NCBI GenBank assembly: GCA_963713445.1
Contig: CAVQMB010000002.1
Coordinates: 245,203-309,202, forward strand
Reading direction: 5' to 3'
DNA: 64,000 nucleotides
Source of the DNA: CAVQMB01 sp963713445
GTDB lineage: Bacteria; Pseudomonadota; Gammaproteobacteria; Competibacterales; Competibacteraceae
Position 1 is the first letter of the stretch; each line of letters starts with the position of its first letter. The notes beneath the pieces were generated by a model. That model saw only the letters and a program-made list of their open reading frames with translations. It was not told where the DNA came from and searched no databases. The position numbers and the translations under genes were made by a program. This document shows positions 19,568 through 27,875 of this stretch, piece by piece.

Positions 19568-20907
19568 TGCTGGACAAGGTTGTCATCGCCAATCGCGGCG
19601 AGATTGCCCTGCGCGTGCTGCGTGCCTGTCACGAACTGGGCATTCCGACCGTGGCGGTACACTCCACCGTGGACCGTGATCTCAAGCATGTGTTGCTGGC
19701 GGATGAGACAGTCTGCATCGGGCCGCCGCCGGCGGCCGACAGTTACCTTAACATGCCGGCCATCATCAGTGCGGCCGAGGTCACCGATGCCACCGCCATC
19801 CATCCGGGTTACGGTTTCCTGTCGGAAAACGCCGATTTCGCCGAACGGGTCGAGAACAGTGGTTTTGTTTTCGTTGGCCCGCGGCCTGAAACCATTCGTT
19901 TGATGGGGGACAAGGTGTCCGCCATCCGTACTATGAAGGCGGCAGGTGTGCCCTGTGTGCCGGGCTCGGACGGACCGCTGGGCGACGACGACAGCCTCAA
20001 TCTGCGGCTGGCCCGGGAGATCGGCTATCCGGTCATCATCAAGGCCGTCGGCGGCGGCGGCGGCCGTGGAATGCGGGTGGTGCATGGTGAAGCGGCCTTG
20101 CTCAACGCCATTGCTGTGACCCGATCCGAGGCCCGGGCGGCGTTCGCCAATCCGGCGGTATATATGGAGAAATTTCTTCAGCGGCCGCGCCATATCGAGA
20201 TTCAGGTGCTGGCCGACAGCCATGGTAACGCGATCCACCTCGGCGAACGCGACTGCTCGATGCAGCGGCGCCACCAGAAGGTGATCGAGGAGGCGCCGGC
20301 ACCCGGTCTGGACGAGCAGCAGCGACAGGCGATCGGTACCGTTTGTACCGCTGCCTGTGAACGTATCGGCTACCGCGGAGCCGGCACCTTCGAATTTCTG
20401 TACCAGGACGGCGAGTTTTTCTTCATCGAGATGAATACCCGGATTCAGGTCGAACACCCGGTCACCGAGATGACCACAGGTGTCGATCTGGTCAAGGAGC
20501 AGTTGCGGATTGCAGCCGGGGAGAAACTCCGGTTGCGCCAGTCCGACATCGTGTTGCGCGGGCACGCCATCGAATGCCGCGTCAACGCCGAGGATCCGGA
20601 CAGCTTTCTCCCGGCGCCGGGTATCATCACCCAGTATCACGCGCCGGGTGGTCCGGGGGTGCGGGTCGATTCGCACATTTACAGTGGCTATCGGGTGCCG
20701 CCCAATTATGACTCGATGATCGGTAAGCTGATCACGCATGGCGAGGATCGTTCGGTGGCGCTCGCGCGGATGCGTAATGCCCTCACCGAGATGGTGGTGG
20801 AGGGCATCAAGACCAATCTGGCGTTACATCTGCGGATCCTGGCCGATCAACGGTTTCGCGAAGGCGGCACCGACATCCATTACCTCGAGCAGCAACTGGG
20901 ACACTGA
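19567..20907 (+). CDS. accC: Acetyl-CoA carboxylase, biotin carboxylase subunit
   Basis: The 446-residue ATP-grasp enzyme begins MLDKVVIANRGEIALRVLRACHELGI. It has the Gly-rich ATP loop KAVGGGGGRGMRVV, the site ERDCSMQRRHQKVIEEAP and the metal/catalytic segment FFIEMNTRIQVEHPVTEM. It carboxylates biotin on AccB, the first step of fatty acid synthesis. Translation is coupled to accB by a one-base stop/start overlap. Confidence 0.97.
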   Translation: MLDKVVIANRGEIALRVLRACHELGIPTVAVHSTVDRDLKHVLLADETVCIGPPPAADSYLNMPAIISAAEVTDATAIHPGYGFLSENADFAERVENSGFVFVGPRPETIRLMGDKVSAIRTMKAAGVPCVPGSDGPLGDDDSLNLRLAREIGYPVIIKAVGGGGGRGMRVVHGEAALLNAIAVTRSEARAAFANPAVYMEKFLQRPRHIEIQVLADSHGNAIHLGERDCSMQRRHQKVIEEAPAPGLDEQQRQAIGTVCTAACERIGYRGAGTFEFLYQDGEFFFIEMNTRIQVEHPVTEMTTGVDLVKEQLRIAAGEKLRLRQSDIVLRGHAIECRVNAEDPDSFLPAPGIITQYHAPGGPGVRVDSHIYSGYRVPPNYDSMIGKLITHGEDRSVALARMRNALTEMVVEGIKTNLALHLRILADQRFREGGTDIHYLEQQLGH

Positions 20908-20910
20908 GCC

Positions 20911-21834
20911 ATGTCTGAGCAAACAGCCTGGTTGCAGCTTACTCTGGCAGCCGATGACTATCCGCCCCAGACACTGGAAGACGCGCTGCTGACGGCAGGC
21001 GCGGTGGCGGTAACATTGAGCGACGGTGGTGACCAGGCGGTGCTGGAGCCGGCCCCGGGCGAGACGCCGCTGTGGCCGCAGACCCGCGTGACCGGTCTGT
21101 TTCCGGCGCAAACCGATATCGCGCTGGTACGGCAGCAATTGGCCGTTGCGCTGGGTCCGGCGGTCCTGGATGGCGCCCGGCTCAGCGGTCTTGAGGACCG
21201 CGACTGGGTCCGTGCCTGGCTCGATGATTTCCGGCCGATGCGGTTCGGCCGGCGGTTATGGGTCTGTCCGGGCAGCATGACGCCGCCGGCACCACAGGCG
21301 GTCAACCTGATGCTCGATCCGGGCCTGGCATTCGGCACCGGCACCCATCCGACGACGGCTTTGTGTCTGGAATCGCTCGATGGCATGGAACTGGCCGATC
21401 AAACCGTCATCGACTACGGCTGCGGTTCGGGTATTCTCGCGATCGCGGCGGCATTGCTGGGCGCGGCTGAGGTCCGGGCGACCGATATTGACCCGCAGGC
21501 GCTCCTCGCCTGTGACCAGAACGCAGTTCGCAACGGTGTTGCCGGCCGCATTGTGACATCCGCGCCCGAGCAACTCGCCGAGGAGCCGGCCGACGTGTTG
21601 TTGGCGAATATCCTGGCCGGCCCGCTGATTCAGCTTGCGGAGCGCTTCAGTGGGTTGATCCGCCCCAGCGGACAGCTGGTGCTCTCAGGTATCCTGGCGG
21701 AACAGGGCGAAGCGGTGCAAACCGCCTACCAGCCCTGGTTCGAGTTTGCGGCACCGCATCAGCGCGAGGATTGGCTGTTGCTGGTGGCGCGACGCCGGCC
21801 GCAGGTCTGGAATCCGACGGCCGTCACGGGTTAG
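20911..21834 (+). CDS. prmA: Ribosomal protein L11 methyltransferase
   Basis: The 307-residue SAM-dependent enzyme trimethylates L11. The N-terminal substrate-recognition domain starts WLQLTLAADDYPPQTLEDALL. The methyltransferase domain has LDPGLAFGTGTHPTTALCLE, DYGCGSGILAIAAALLGA (SAM-binding) and the catalytic-site PADVLLANILAGPL. accC-prmA-dusB-fis is a familiar gammaproteobacterial order. Confidence 0.95.
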   Translation: MSEQTAWLQLTLAADDYPPQTLEDALLTAGAVAVTLSDGGDQAVLEPAPGETPLWPQTRVTGLFPAQTDIALVRQQLAVALGPAVLDGARLSGLEDRDWVRAWLDDFRPMRFGRRLWVCPGSMTPPAPQAVNLMLDPGLAFGTGTHPTTALCLESLDGMELADQTVIDYGCGSGILAIAAALLGAAEVRATDIDPQALLACDQNAVRNGVAGRIVTSAPEQLAEEPADVLLANILAGPLIQLAERFSGLIRPSGQLVLSGILAEQGEAVQTAYQPWFEFAAPHQREDWLLLVARRRPQVWNPTAVTG

Positions 21835-21914
21835 ACTTTACTGCAACAATGAAAGCTGCGCGGCACTGGCCGTGTGGCCTTGATCTGAGCCACCAAATTG
21901 TCCCCCCGGGTAGT

Positions 21915-22892
21915 ATGCGGATAGGTTCCTTTTCCCTGAGCAGTCCGGTGCTGCTGGCGCCGATGGCCGGCGTGACCGACCGCCCGTTCCGCCAGCTGTG
22001 CCGGCGGCTGGGCGCGGGGCTGGCCGCCTCAGAGATGGTCAGCGCGGATCCACGGCTGCGGGCCAGCCGCAAAACCCGGCTGCGCCTGGACCACCACGAC
22101 GAGCCGACGCCGCGGGTGGTGCAGATCGCCGGCTATGATCCGGTCATGCTGGCGGAGGCGGCCCGCTTCAATGTCGATCAGGGGGCCGATATCATCGATA
22201 TCAATATGGGCTGTCCGGCCAAGAAGGTCTGCAACGTCCTGGCCGGTTCGGCGTTATTGCGCGACGAAGTGCTGGTCGGACGGATTCTGACAGCCGTCGT
22301 AACCGCTGTGAACGTGCCGGTAACGCTCAAGATCCGCACGGGCTGGTCGCCCGAGCGTCGCAATGGCGTCGCCATAGCCCGCATTGCTGAAGACGCCGGT
22401 ATCCAGGCGTTGGCAGTGCATGGCAGGACCCGTCTGGATGCCTATCACGGGCCGGTGGAATACGATACGATCCGGGCGATCACGGCGATCCTGCGGATTC
22501 CGGTCATTGCCAATGGTGATATCACGAGTCCCGAACGAGCCCGGCAGGTACTGGACCGCACTGGTGCCGACGCCGTGATGATCGGTCGGGGTGCCCAGGG
22601 GTCGCCGTGGATCTTCGGTGCAATCAGCCATTTTCTGGCTACCGGCCAGCGGCTGCCGGCACCGCAACCGAGTGCGATCGGTGGCTATCTGCTGGAGCAT
22701 CTGGCGGGCCTGTATGACTGCTATGGCGAAGCCCAGGGCGTGAGAGTGGCACGCAAACATCTGTCCTGGTATAGCCGTGGGAGACCTGAAGCGGCGGCAT
22801 TTTGGGAGCGTGTTTGCCGGGTGGAGGACGCGGGCAAGCAGTTTGCAATGACCCGGGATTTCTTCAGCAGCGCGGAACGGTTGGCGGCATGA
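21915..22892 (+). CDS. dusB: tRNA-dihydrouridine synthase B
   Basis: The flavoprotein reduces uridine in the tRNA D-loop. I start at ATG 21915 (325 residues, MRIGSFSLSSPVLLAPMAGVTDRPFRQLCR) because the longer frame overlaps prmA. It has the catalytic Cys in DINMGCPAKKV (Cys100), the FMN-binding KIRTGW, and VHGRTR. The stop overlaps the fis start as ATGA, the classic dusB-fis operon. Confidence 0.95.
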   Translation: MRIGSFSLSSPVLLAPMAGVTDRPFRQLCRRLGAGLAASEMVSADPRLRASRKTRLRLDHHDEPTPRVVQIAGYDPVMLAEAARFNVDQGADIIDINMGCPAKKVCNVLAGSALLRDEVLVGRILTAVVTAVNVPVTLKIRTGWSPERRNGVAIARIAEDAGIQALAVHGRTRLDAYHGPVEYDTIRAITAILRIPVIANGDITSPERARQVLDRTGADAVMIGRGAQGSPWIFGAISHFLATGQRLPAPQPSAIGGYLLEHLAGLYDCYGEAQGVRVARKHLSWYSRGRPEAAAFWERVCRVEDAGKQFAMTRDFFSSAERLAA

Positions 22893-23152
22893 GTAATGAC
22901 ACCGAACAGGCATCCACTGCCGCCACGCCACTCAGGGAGCAGGTTGAAGCGGCGCTATGCGACTATTTCCGCCGCCTCGACGGCCATCCGCCGCCGGTCA
23001 ATTTCTATCAGCTGGTGCTGCAGGAAGTGGAACCGCCACTGTTGGGTACAGTGCTGGCCCACACCGGCGGCAATCAGAGCCGGGCCGCTGAAATTCTGGG
23101 GATGAGCCGTGCGACGCTGCGTAAGAAGCTGCGGCAGTACGGATTGATCTGA
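22889..23152 (+). CDS. fis: DNA-binding protein Fis
   Basis: The 87-residue nucleoid protein starts at ATG 22889 inside the dusB stop. The C-terminal helix-turn-helix reads HTGGNQSRAAEILGMSRATL followed by RKKLRQYGLI, near invariant in Fis. The N-terminal region is shorter and less conserved than in enterics. It bends DNA at rRNA and other promoters and is a gammaproteobacterial marker when linked to dusB. Confidence 0.95.
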   Translation: MSNDTEQASTAATPLREQVEAALCDYFRRLDGHPPPVNFYQLVLQEVEPPLLGTVLAHTGGNQSRAAEILGMSRATLRKKLRQYGLI

Positions 23153-23175
23153 GATCGGTACCGCGCCGGGCACTG

Positions 23176-23832
23176 CTAGCTTGGCTGCCGGGCGCTTCGT
23201 GCCGCCTCCAATGCACTGACGTAGTGGCGGGCGCGTGCCGCGACATCGGCAGCGCTGCGACCGGGCCGGTACAGTCCGGAACCGAGGCCGAAGCCGGCCG
23301 CTCCACGGTTCCAGTAGCCGGCAATCGATTCCGGTTCGATGCCGCCTACCGGCAGCAGCGCCATATCGGGTGGTAGCACCGCCCGCAGTGCACCCAGTCC
23401 CCGCGGCGTGGCGATCTCAGCCGGAAACAGTTTGAGTGCGGTGGCCCCGGCGGCCCGGGCGGCGAAGGCCTCCGTCGGCGTCAATACGCCCGGCACGACG
23501 ATCAGCCCGGCGCGGCGGCCGGCGCCGATAATGGCGGGGTCGGCATGCGGCATCACCAGCAGCCGGCCACCGGCGTCCCGCAGCCGACCGACATCGGCGG
23601 TGTCGGTGACCGTGCCCGCGCCGATCAGGGCCTGTGTTCCGCAGTGGCTGGCAACAGCGGCGATGCTGGCAAACGGATCGGGCGAATTGAGTGGTATCTC
23701 GATGATCCGGATACCTGCATCCAGCACTGCGGTGGTCACCGCGACGGCTTCCTCCGGACCCACACCGCGCAGGATGGCAACCAGCGGCATGGCCGTTAGC
23801 CAGTCATTGAAGGTGTTCTGATCGGGACGCAT
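23176..23832 (-). CDS. 2-dehydro-3-deoxy-6-phosphogalactonate aldolase (KDPG/KDPGal type)
   Basis: The start at ATG 23832 with CAGGAG upstream gives 218 residues. The protein has the class I aldolase motifs VAILRGVGPEEA, RIIEIPLNSPDPF (catalytic Glu45) and ATALKLFPAE (Schiff-base Lys134). Together with the kinase gene just upstream it forms a DgoA-DgoK pair: the kinase phosphorylates 2-keto-3-deoxygalactonate and the aldolase splits the product into pyruvate and glyceraldehyde 3-phosphate. A KDPG role is possible from sequence alone, but the neighbour favours galactonate. Confidence 0.85.
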   Translation of the reverse strand: MRPDQNTFNDWLTAMPLVAILRGVGPEEAVAVTTAVLDAGIRIIEIPLNSPDPFASIAAVASHCGTQALIGAGTVTDTADVGRLRDAGGRLLVMPHADPAIIGAGRRAGLIVVPGVLTPTEAFAARAAGATALKLFPAEIATPRGLGALRAVLPPDMALLPVGGIEPESIAGYWNRGAAGFGLGSGLYRPGRSAADVAARARHYVSALEAARSARQPS

Positions 23833-23848
23833 GGATTGTTCTCCTGGG

Positions 23849-24778
23849 CTATGCCAGGCCCGCATGCCGGGCCAGTTGCCACAAGCCCCTGATGGCGGCA
23901 CTGTCCCCGTCGATGCATCGGGTCGCCGCACCGAAATGGCTGAGAGCACTGGCGTACAACGCGGTCAGCGCGCTACTGCCGATCACGATTACCGGTTCGC
24001 TTTTCTCATAAGCGTCCAGCATCGACTTGACCTCGGCGCCGATCAGCATGCCTGACAGATAGGCGGCGGCGGAGGCCGCTTCCAGGTTGCCCAGCAACAC
24101 CTCGGTTCGGGCGCTGAAGAGATGATGCAGCAGGCCGCCGGAGCGTTCAGCCTGGGCCAGGCCGCGGGCGAAAGCCGCTGCTCGATGCTCGCCGCCGGCG
24201 GTGAAACGGGACAGAATGGTATGACCGCGCACGGCGGCGAACACGTCGCCGGTCATGCAGGTGGAGAACTGGACCACGCGGCGGCCCGTTGCGCGCACCC
24301 ATTTGCTGTGGGTGCCCGGCAGACACAGCAGGCGCGGGGTCAGCTCGGCGGCAGTGAGTGCCCCGCTGATCTGGATCTCCTCGCCCCGCAGCACGTCGTG
24401 ATTTCCGGCCACCGAACGGCTGCTGAGACCGGGGACGATAACGATCTTGCGGTTGCCGTCAAGCCCGGTCAGCGGCATCAGGTTGTCGGCAATGGCGTCC
24501 AGGCTGGTCGGGCAGGCCAGATAAGGCGTTTGCCGGAGGCCGTCGACGCTGCCGATCATGCCGGCCATGATTGCCGGTGCGTGCGGACAAGCGGCCCGCC
24601 ACGGCGCCAGCAGTGCGTGGAAGGCGCGGGCGAAGTCCCCGTCCGGGATCTGGCGGATTCCGCGTGCTGCGCTGACCCGGTCCAGTACGTTGCCATGGCT
24701 GTCGAGCAGGGCAGCACGAAAGTTGGATGTGCCCCAATCGACCGCGATCAGATGACCCTGGACGAGCTCTGCAGGCAT
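23849..24778 (-). CDS. dgoK: 2-dehydro-3-deoxygalactonokinase
   Basis: The 309-residue protein belongs to the DgoK family. It starts HLIAVDWGTSNFRAALLDSHG, the phosphate-1 motif of the ASKHA kinase fold, and later has VVQFSTCMTGDVFAAVRGHTILSRF and ITVIGSSALTALYASAL-like sequence near the C-terminus. The gene is 16 bases upstream of the aldolase and reads in the same direction. No dehydratase, transporter or regulator for galactonate lies nearby, so the pathway would need genes elsewhere. Confidence 0.87.
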   Translation of the reverse strand: MPAELVQGHLIAVDWGTSNFRAALLDSHGNVLDRVSAARGIRQIPDGDFARAFHALLAPWRAACPHAPAIMAGMIGSVDGLRQTPYLACPTSLDAIADNLMPLTGLDGNRKIVIVPGLSSRSVAGNHDVLRGEEIQISGALTAAELTPRLLCLPGTHSKWVRATGRRVVQFSTCMTGDVFAAVRGHTILSRFTAGGEHRAAAFARGLAQAERSGGLLHHLFSARTEVLLGNLEAASAAAYLSGMLIGAEVKSMLDAYEKSEPVIVIGSSALTALYASALSHFGAATRCIDGDSAAIRGLWQLARHAGLA

Positions 24779-24802
24779 TTTCGTGTCAGGCAGTGTGGGC
24801 GA

Positions 24803-24973
24803 TCAGACTTCCACCATCTCGAAGTCGTCTTTGCTGGCACCGCATTCAGGGCAGGTCCAGGTCAGCGGTACATCTTCCCAGAGGGTACCGGGCGCTATGC
24901 CGTCGTCAGGCCAGCCCTTTTCCTCATCATAGATGAAGCCGCAGATCACGCACATGTAGGTTTTGTATTCCAT
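24803..24973 (-). CDS. Rubredoxin
   Basis: The 56-residue iron protein begins MEYKTYMCVICGFIYDEEKG and has both CxxC pairs (Cys8/Cys11 and Cys41/Cys44 in CPECGASKDDFE). The spacing and the conserved PDDGIAPGTLWEDVP make the call firm. It carries electrons on one Fe(Cys)4 centre. A longer frame to 25096 has no family likeness upstream of the Met. It lies divergent from hemL, next to which rubredoxin genes occur in several gammaproteobacteria. Confidence 0.95.
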   Translation of the reverse strand: MEYKTYMCVICGFIYDEEKGWPDDGIAPGTLWEDVPLTWTCPECGASKDDFEMVEV

Positions 24974-25142
24974 CACACGCTGAAAGGCTTGGGATAATTG
25001 GGCAAGGCGCAGCACTATGCCACAGGCGCGGGCGGCAGGCAAAGTATCGGCCGGCTGTGTGCGCAGGAGCCGACGGGTTAGAATGACGCGCTGCAACCGA
25101 CGCAGTCAGCCGACTGCTCCGATAGTTTTCCGGGGAGACGCC

Positions 25143-26423
25143 ATGTCACGATCACAGGCACTGTTCGAACAGGCACAGGACTACATTCCAGGCGGTGTCA
25201 ACTCGCCGGTACGGGCGTTCAAGAGCGTCGGCGGTAGCCCGATCTTTTTCCGCAGCGGTGCAGGGGCTTACCTGTACGACGAGGATGATCGCCGTTATCT
25301 GGACTATGTCGGTTCCTGGGGGCCGATGATCGCGGGCCATGCCCACCCGCAGGTTGTCAGTGCGGTGCAGGAGACTGCGGTTCTGGGGCTTAGCTTCGGA
25401 ACGCCGACTGCGCTGGAAACCGAGTTGGCGAAGAAGGTCTGTCAGCTGATGCCCGCGATCGAACGGCTGCGTATGGTCAATTCGGGCACCGAGGCGACCA
25501 TGAGCGCCATCCGCCTGGCCCGCGCCTATACGGGCCGGTCCAAAATCGTCAAGTTCGAGGGGTGTTACCACGGGCATTCAGACGGTCTGCTGGTGAAGGC
25601 CGGTTCCGGCGCCTTGACTCTGGGCGTGCCGACCTCACCCGGGGTGCCGCCGGAGGTCATCTCGCACACCCTGACTTTGACTTACAATGACCTCGACGGG
25701 GTCCGCGCGGCTTGTCATGAGTCGGGTGCCGCTATCGCCTGTATTATCGTTGAGCCGGTAGCCGGCAACATGAACTGCGTGCCGCCGGAGCCTGGGTTTT
25801 TGGAGGGGTTGCGCGAACTGTGTGATCAGCACGGTATTCTACTGTTGTTTGACGAAGTCATGACCGGGTTTCGGGTCGCGCTCGGTGGTGCCCAGCAGCG
25901 CTACGGCGTACGCCCCGACATCACAGCTTTGGGCAAGGTGATTGGTGGCGGGATGCCGGTGGGGGCTTTCGGTGGTCGCCGTGACATCATGGAGCAGCTG
26001 GCGCCCCAGGGGCCGGTTTACCAGGCGGGCACCCTGTCGGGCAACCCGGTGGCGATGGCGGCCGGGCTTGCCACGCTGGAGCTGGTGTCGGCACCGGGTT
26101 TCCATGAAGTGCTGGAGGCCCGCACGCAGCAACTGTGCGACGGTCTTGAGGCGGCCGCGCGGGCCGCCGGTATCGGCCTGACCACCAACCGGGCCGGCGG
26201 CATGTTCGGCTACTTCTTCAGCGACGAGGCCCGCATCACGCGCTATCAGCAGGTCATGGGCTGTGACGTCGAGCGGTTCAAGCGCTTTTTCCACGGCATG
26301 CTGGATCGGGGGATTTACCTCGCGCCATCGGCATTCGAGGCCGGGTTCATGTCCTCGGCCCACACCGCCGAGGATGTCGAAAAGACTCTGGCTGCGGCGC
26401 GCGAAGTGTTCGCTGGGCTGTGA
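25143..26423 (+). CDS. hemL: Glutamate-1-semialdehyde 2,1-aminomutase
   Basis: The PLP enzyme makes 5-aminolevulinate in the C5 tetrapyrrole pathway. The ATG at 25143, with GGGGAGA upstream, gives 426 residues starting MSRSQALFEQAQDYIPGGVNSPVRAFKSVGG. Lys265 in ALGKVIGGGMPVGAFGG is the PLP lysine at the same position as in E. coli. Other motifs are MVNSGTEATMSAIRLAR and LFDEVMTGFR. Length is typical. Confidence 0.96.
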   Translation: MSRSQALFEQAQDYIPGGVNSPVRAFKSVGGSPIFFRSGAGAYLYDEDDRRYLDYVGSWGPMIAGHAHPQVVSAVQETAVLGLSFGTPTALETELAKKVCQLMPAIERLRMVNSGTEATMSAIRLARAYTGRSKIVKFEGCYHGHSDGLLVKAGSGALTLGVPTSPGVPPEVISHTLTLTYNDLDGVRAACHESGAAIACIIVEPVAGNMNCVPPEPGFLEGLRELCDQHGILLLFDEVMTGFRVALGGAQQRYGVRPDITALGKVIGGGMPVGAFGGRRDIMEQLAPQGPVYQAGTLSGNPVAMAAGLATLELVSAPGFHEVLEARTQQLCDGLEAAARAAGIGLTTNRAGGMFGYFFSDEARITRYQQVMGCDVERFKRFFHGMLDRGIYLAPSAFEAGFMSSAHTAEDVEKTLAAAREVFAGL

Positions 26424-26438
26424 ACTAAACGATCGGTG

Positions 26439-26948
26439 TCAGTGCCGGCACCAGTTGCGCACCGACCCTGCCAGGCCCAGCAGGACGAAGCAGATCAGCG
26501 ACCAGCCGGCAATGCTCAGCCCAAGGAAGCGCCAGGTTACCGCGGCACACTCGCCGCTGCCGCGCAGTACCTTGGCGATGGCTGTGGTGACCGGCAGGGT
26601 GTCGAGCAGGTAATTCAGGCCCGGACCGCACGAGGGCACCTGGTCGGGAGGCAGGCTTTGCAGCCACACCTGACGCGCGGCAATGGCTGTGCCGATGGCA
26701 GCTACCAGCAGCAGCAGCAGGGCATAGATGCGGGAACCCCAGCCCCGCGGATTATGTAGCGCGGCCGCCAGAAACACGATCCCCAGGCCGACGTAAGCCA
26801 GGCGCTGAAAGATGCACAGTGGGCACGGTTCCTGACCCTGATAGAACTGCAGGTAATAGGCATAGCCCAGCAATCCTACACAAATCAGCAGTCCCAGCCA
26901 GTTGCTGAGCCGGCGCGACGGGAAAGCGTCAGCGGATAACGTCGACAT
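26439..26948 (-). CDS. dsbB: Disulfide bond formation protein B
   Basis: The 169-residue inner-membrane protein has four hydrophobic segments. The redox pairs are present: CPLC (Cys42/Cys45) after the first transmembrane segment, and the periplasmic Cys107 and Cys134 in VPSCGPG and SGECAAV. It reoxidises DsbA and passes electrons to ubiquinone. It converges with hemL. Confidence 0.92.
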   Translation of the reverse strand: MSTLSADAFPSRRLSNWLGLLICVGLLGYAYYLQFYQGQEPCPLCIFQRLAYVGLGIVFLAAALHNPRGWGSRIYALLLLLVAAIGTAIAARQVWLQSLPPDQVPSCGPGLNYLLDTLPVTTAIAKVLRGSGECAAVTWRFLGLSIAGWSLICFVLLGLAGSVRNWCRH

Positions 26949-26964
26949 AGTGGTGAGGAACCCC

Positions 26965-27681
26965 TTATAGGTTTTTGAGATAATCGATGCCGCCGAGTTG
27001 CTGCATCTGTTGCAGAATCCAGCGTTGCCGTTCCCGCACGTGCTCCGACGGTGCAGCGACCCGATACCGGCTTGGTGCCGGCAGCACGGCAGCCAGCAGC
27101 GCTGCCTGTGCGGGCGTCAGTGCCGACGCGGGCTCACCAAAAAAGTGCTCGCTGGCAGCCTCGACGCCGAAGATGTTAGCACCGAACTGCACCACGTTGA
27201 GGTAGACCTCCAGAATCCGCTGCTTTGGCCAGCACAGTTCGAGCAGCATGGTGAACCAGGCCTCGAGCCCCTTGCGCGGCCAGCTGCGCGCCGGCCACAG
27301 GAACAGATTCTTGGCCGTCTGTTGACTGATGGTGCTGGCACCACGCAGCCGGGCGCCGGCCTCGTAAGCTTCCAGCGCGTTGCGAATAGCCCGGAAGTCG
27401 AAACCGTGATGGAACGGAAAGCGCTGGTCTTCACCGGCCATGACAGCGAGTTTGATGCTGGGTGCCATGGCCCCGTAGGGTACCCACTGGTAGCGGATCG
27501 GTGGCTGACCGGGTCGTTGATCCAGCCGGCTCAGTGCCATGATGCTGGTGACGGGGACCGGCAGCCAGCGCAGCGGAATCACCAGCACCAGCGACAGGCT
27601 CAGCCAAGCCAGTGCCAGCAGCGCCAGAAAATGCCGCAGCCCCCGCCGGGCACGGTGTCGACGACGGTATTGGGAACCCAT
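26965..27681 (-). CDS. mtgA: Monofunctional biosynthetic peptidoglycan transglycosylase
   Basis: The protein is a GT51 enzyme that polymerises lipid II. One N-terminal transmembrane helix follows an Arg-rich start. The catalytic motif is MAGEDQRFPFHHGFDFRAI with the general-base Glu, followed by RGASTISQQTAKNLFLWPARSW and RILEVYLNVVQFGANIFGVEAASEHFF, as in MtgA. I took the ATG at 27681 (238 residues). A GTG at 27699 is in frame and possible. dsbB follows 16 bases downstream. Confidence 0.93.
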   Translation of the reverse strand: MGSQYRRRHRARRGLRHFLALLALAWLSLSLVLVIPLRWLPVPVTSIMALSRLDQRPGQPPIRYQWVPYGAMAPSIKLAVMAGEDQRFPFHHGFDFRAIRNALEAYEAGARLRGASTISQQTAKNLFLWPARSWPRKGLEAWFTMLLELCWPKQRILEVYLNVVQFGANIFGVEAASEHFFGEPASALTPAQAALLAAVLPAPSRYRVAAPSEHVRERQRWILQQMQQLGGIDYLKNL

Positions 27682-27783
27682 GCGTTGGTTTACAGCCACC
27701 TCGCCCCGGACCGCAGCTCAAGGAAGATACCCAACGCGCACTATAAGGCATTTTGGCGGCCTGGCGGCGCTGTGGCTCCCGAT

Positions 27784-27806
27784 GATTCGGCTACGTCAGC
27801 CGAATC
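27784..27806. other. Perfect 9-bp inverted repeat
   Basis: GATTCGGCT (27784-27792), ACGTC loop, AGCCGAATC (27798-27806). It lies between the 3' end of the methyltransferase-family gene and the start of mtgA. There is no T-run, so it is not a standard terminator. It could stabilise a transcript end or be a protein site. Confidence 0.45.
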
Positions 27807-27875
27807 CCGGCGGCGGTACCATGATCCGGTCCGACGATGGGTTTCCTTCGTTTATCTACAGTGGCAGCTCGCTGA

